A stretch of DNA of 7,978 bases, taken from NCBI GenBank assembly GCA_002307145.1, contig DBTR01000090.1, forward strand, positions 6,628-14,605, written 5' to 3'. Shown here in pieces: positions 6,325 to 7,978 of the stretch. The notes beneath the pieces were generated by a model, which was given only the letters and a program-made list of their open reading frames with translations, was not told the DNA's origin and searched no databases. This stretch comes from Rhodospirillum sp. UBA1311 (GTDB lineage Bacteria > Pseudomonadota > Alphaproteobacteria > Rhodospirillales > Rhodospirillaceae). The first letter of the stretch is position 1. Each line of letters starts with the position of its first letter. Made by a program: the position numbers and the translations under genes.

Positions 6325-6336
6325 CAAATCGCAGAC

Positions 6337-7452
6337 ATGACCGCCTATATCGTCCGCCGCCTTCTGTTCATGATCCCGACCCTGTTGGGCATCATGCTGG
6401 TATCCTTCGTGGTGGTGCAGTTCGCTCCCGGCGGTCCAGTCGAGCGGGTGATCGCCCAGCTGCAAGGCTCCGACACCGGCGCGACCTCGCGCATTTCGGG
6501 CTCGCCCGGCGGCGATTTCGGCGCCCGCGGCCAGGCCCAGGGCGCCTCGGCGCTCGATGCCTCGACATCGAAATATCGCGGCGCCCAGGGGCTCGATCCG
6601 GCCTTCATCAAGCAGCTGGAGAAGCAGTTCGGCTTCGACAAGCCGGCGCCCGAGCGCTTCTTCATCATGCTCAAGAACTTTCTCGTGTTCGATTTCGGCA
6701 AGAGCTATTTCCGCGATGTCCAGGTCATCGACCTGATCAAGGAGAAGCTGCCGGTGTCGATGTCGCTCGGCATCTGGATGATGCTCCTGACCTACCTGAT
6801 CTCGATTCCGCTCGGCATCCGCAAGGCCGTCACCGACGGTTCACGCTTCGACATGTGGACCTCGGGTGTGATCGTCATCGGCTATGCGCTGCCGGGATTC
6901 CTGGTCGCGATCCTTCTCATCATCCTGTTCGCCGGCGGCTCGTTCTTCGACTGGTTCCCGCTGCGGGGGTTGACCTCCGACAACTGGGCGCGCCTCGCCT
7001 GGTGGCAAAAGATCCTCGACTACTTCTGGCACCTGGTGCTGCCCATCACCTCGATGATGCTCGGCGCCTTTGCCACCATGACGCTTCTGACCAAGAACTC
7101 GTTCCTGGACGAGATCAGGAAGCAATACGTCCTCACCGCGCGCGCCAAGGGCTGCACGCAGACCCAGGTGCTGTACGGTCACGTATTCCGCAATGCCATG
7201 CTGATCGTCATCGCGGGCTTCCCGGGGGCGTTCGTGTCGGCCTTCTTCTCCGGCTCGCTCCTGATCGAGACGATCTTCTCCCTCGACGGCCTCGGGCTCT
7301 TGGGTTTCGAGAGCGTGCTCAACCGCGACTATGCCGTCGTGTTCGCGACGCTCTACATCTTCTCGCTGGTCGGGCTGGTCGTGAACCTCCTGTCCGACCT
7401 CACCTACACCTGGGTCGATCCACGCATCGACTTCGAGACCCGGGAGGTGTGA
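6337..7452 (+). CDS. yejB: Oligopeptide ABC transporter permease YejB
   Basis: An inner-membrane permease of the DppB/OppB type, expected to pair with YejE as the peptide channel. It has 371 residues, close to the roughly 364 of E. coli YejB. Order: TM1 (about 9-29) followed by APGGPVERVI (30-39); a periplasmic region (about 40-138) that includes a Gly/Ser/Ala-rich stretch (44-80) and GLDPAFIKQLEKQFGFDKP; then hydrophobic segments at about 141-160, 176-199, 233-252, 288-308 and 336-355. The EAA loop that contacts the ATPase is YVLTARAKG (264-272), continuing to the FRNA at 284-287. The C-terminus YTWVDPRIDF is typical of the family. ATG 6337 was chosen over 6310 because the earlier one lies in the repeat and has no family counterpart. 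yejE follows after three bases. The gene is 210 bp from yejA2, much farther than its other neighbours. Confidence 0.96.
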   Translation: MTAYIVRRLLFMIPTLLGIMLVSFVVVQFAPGGPVERVIAQLQGSDTGATSRISGSPGGDFGARGQAQGASALDASTSKYRGAQGLDPAFIKQLEKQFGFDKPAPERFFIMLKNFLVFDFGKSYFRDVQVIDLIKEKLPVSMSLGIWMMLLTYLISIPLGIRKAVTDGSRFDMWTSGVIVIGYALPGFLVAILLIILFAGGSFFDWFPLRGLTSDNWARLAWWQKILDYFWHLVLPITSMMLGAFATMTLLTKNSFLDEIRKQYVLTARAKGCTQTQVLYGHVFRNAMLIVIAGFPGAFVSAFFSGSLLIETIFSLDGLGLLGFESVLNRDYAVVFATLYIFSLVGLVVNLLSDLTYTWVDPRIDFETREV

Positions 7453-7455
7453 GGA

Positions 7456-7978
7456 ATGGACGCCAGCATCGAAGCAAAAGTGCCCGAGACCACCGCCGCC
7501 ACGCCGGCCGGCGTCGTGGTCCCGCCTGTGCGTCGCGGCTTCTCGCTGTCTCCGATCAATCGCCGCCGCTGGGCGAACTTCAAGTCGCATCGCCGCGGCT
7601 TCTGGGCGTTGTGGGTGTTTCTCGTCCTGTTCGTCGCGTCGCTGTTCGCCGAATTCATCGCCAACGACAAGCCGTTCCTGGTCAAGTATGACGGCCAATA
7701 CTACTGGCCGGCGCTCGTCACCTATGCGGAGACGACGTTCGGCGGCGATTTCGAAACCGCCGCCGACTATCGCGACCCCTATCTGCAGAAATTGATCGCC
7801 GACAAGGGCGGCTTCACGGTGTGGCCGCCGATCCGCTATTCCTACAATACCCACAATCTCGATCTGCCGACGCCGGCGCCATCGCCGCCGACCTGGTCGC
7901 TCACCGAAGCGCAATGCAAGCCGGTCGTGGAGAAGAAGGGCCTCACCGGCTGCCGCGACCTCGAATACAACTGGCTCG
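7456..7978 (+). CDS. yejE: Oligopeptide ABC transporter permease YejE (C-terminus cut by the window edge)
   Basis: The second inner-membrane permease (DppC/OppC type) of the Yej importer. From ATG 7456, 174 codons run to the right edge without a stop. GGAGG (7443-7447), inside the end of yejB, sits eight bases upstream, so translation is probably coupled. Recognisable parts: a cytoplasmic N-terminus with LSPINRRRWANFKSHRRGFWALW (31-53), TM1 (about 49-67), then the YejE-typical EFIANDKPFLVKYDGQYYWP (66-85), FGGDFETAADYRDPYL (95-110), WPPIRYSYNTHN (123-134) and the periplasmic NWL (172-174), where the permease core should begin. About 30 residues precede the LSP segment, more than I recall in E. 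coli. A segment with two cysteines (C154, C166) lies before NWL. The EAA loop and the ATPase gene yejF would be outside the window. Confidence 0.95.
   Translation, partial: MDASIEAKVPETTAATPAGVVVPPVRRGFSLSPINRRRWANFKSHRRGFWALWVFLVLFVASLFAEFIANDKPFLVKYDGQYYWPALVTYAETTFGGDFETAADYRDPYLQKLIADKGGFTVWPPIRYSYNTHNLDLPTPAPSPPTWSLTEAQCKPVVEKKGLTGCRDLEYNWL

Noticed and set aside
6184..6465. A 93-codon minus-strand frame over the repeats and the start of yejB.
   Set aside because: Its sequence is made of the palindromic repeats plus the antisense of yejB; no Shine-Dalgarno site or family resemblance.
6841..7914. A 357-codon minus-strand frame antisense to yejB and yejE.
   Set aside because: A compositional shadow; both plus-strand permeases are securely identified.

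Overview
The window is high-GC DNA with alphaproteobacterial gene content. Gene order and protein motifs point to the Hyphomicrobiales (Rhizobiales). The palindromic repeats and the CycM-type cytochrome suggest something close to the Bradyrhizobiaceae/Xanthobacteraceae, but this rests on recall and not on a search. No phage, integrase, transposase, CRISPR array or RNA gene is visible. It reads as chromosomal core sequence.

The left part (1-2234) is a divergent housekeeping block. On the minus strand lie kdsB (CMP-Kdo synthetase, GTG start with a good Shine-Dalgarno site) and, 25 bp downstream, pheA (prephenate dehydratase, cut by the left edge). A 201-bp divergent intergenic region separates them from cycM on the plus strand, which encodes a membrane-anchored c-type cytochrome. 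cycM is followed by a strong hairpin that probably ends its transcript and insulates the next unit.

The right part (2235-7978) is a yej-type oligopeptide ABC importer locus, all on the plus strand: two tandem paralogous solute-binding proteins (yejA1, yejA2, overlapping by GTGA and both with twin-arginine signal peptides), then the permeases yejB and yejE (cut by the right edge). The ATPase gene yejF would be expected just beyond the window. The two binding proteins probably deliver different peptide ligands to one YejB-YejE channel. In relatives, Yej systems import oligopeptides, microcin C or peptidoglycan peptides and affect tolerance to antimicrobial peptides.

The least ordinary feature is the 210-bp gap between yejA2 and yejB. 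It holds two inverted copies of a palindromic interspersed repeat, and the left copy carries an extra pair of hairpins in its middle. It sits inside what should be one operon and reaches to 24 bp before the yejB start, so it may alter the ratio of binding protein to permease. I see no wholly new system in this window.
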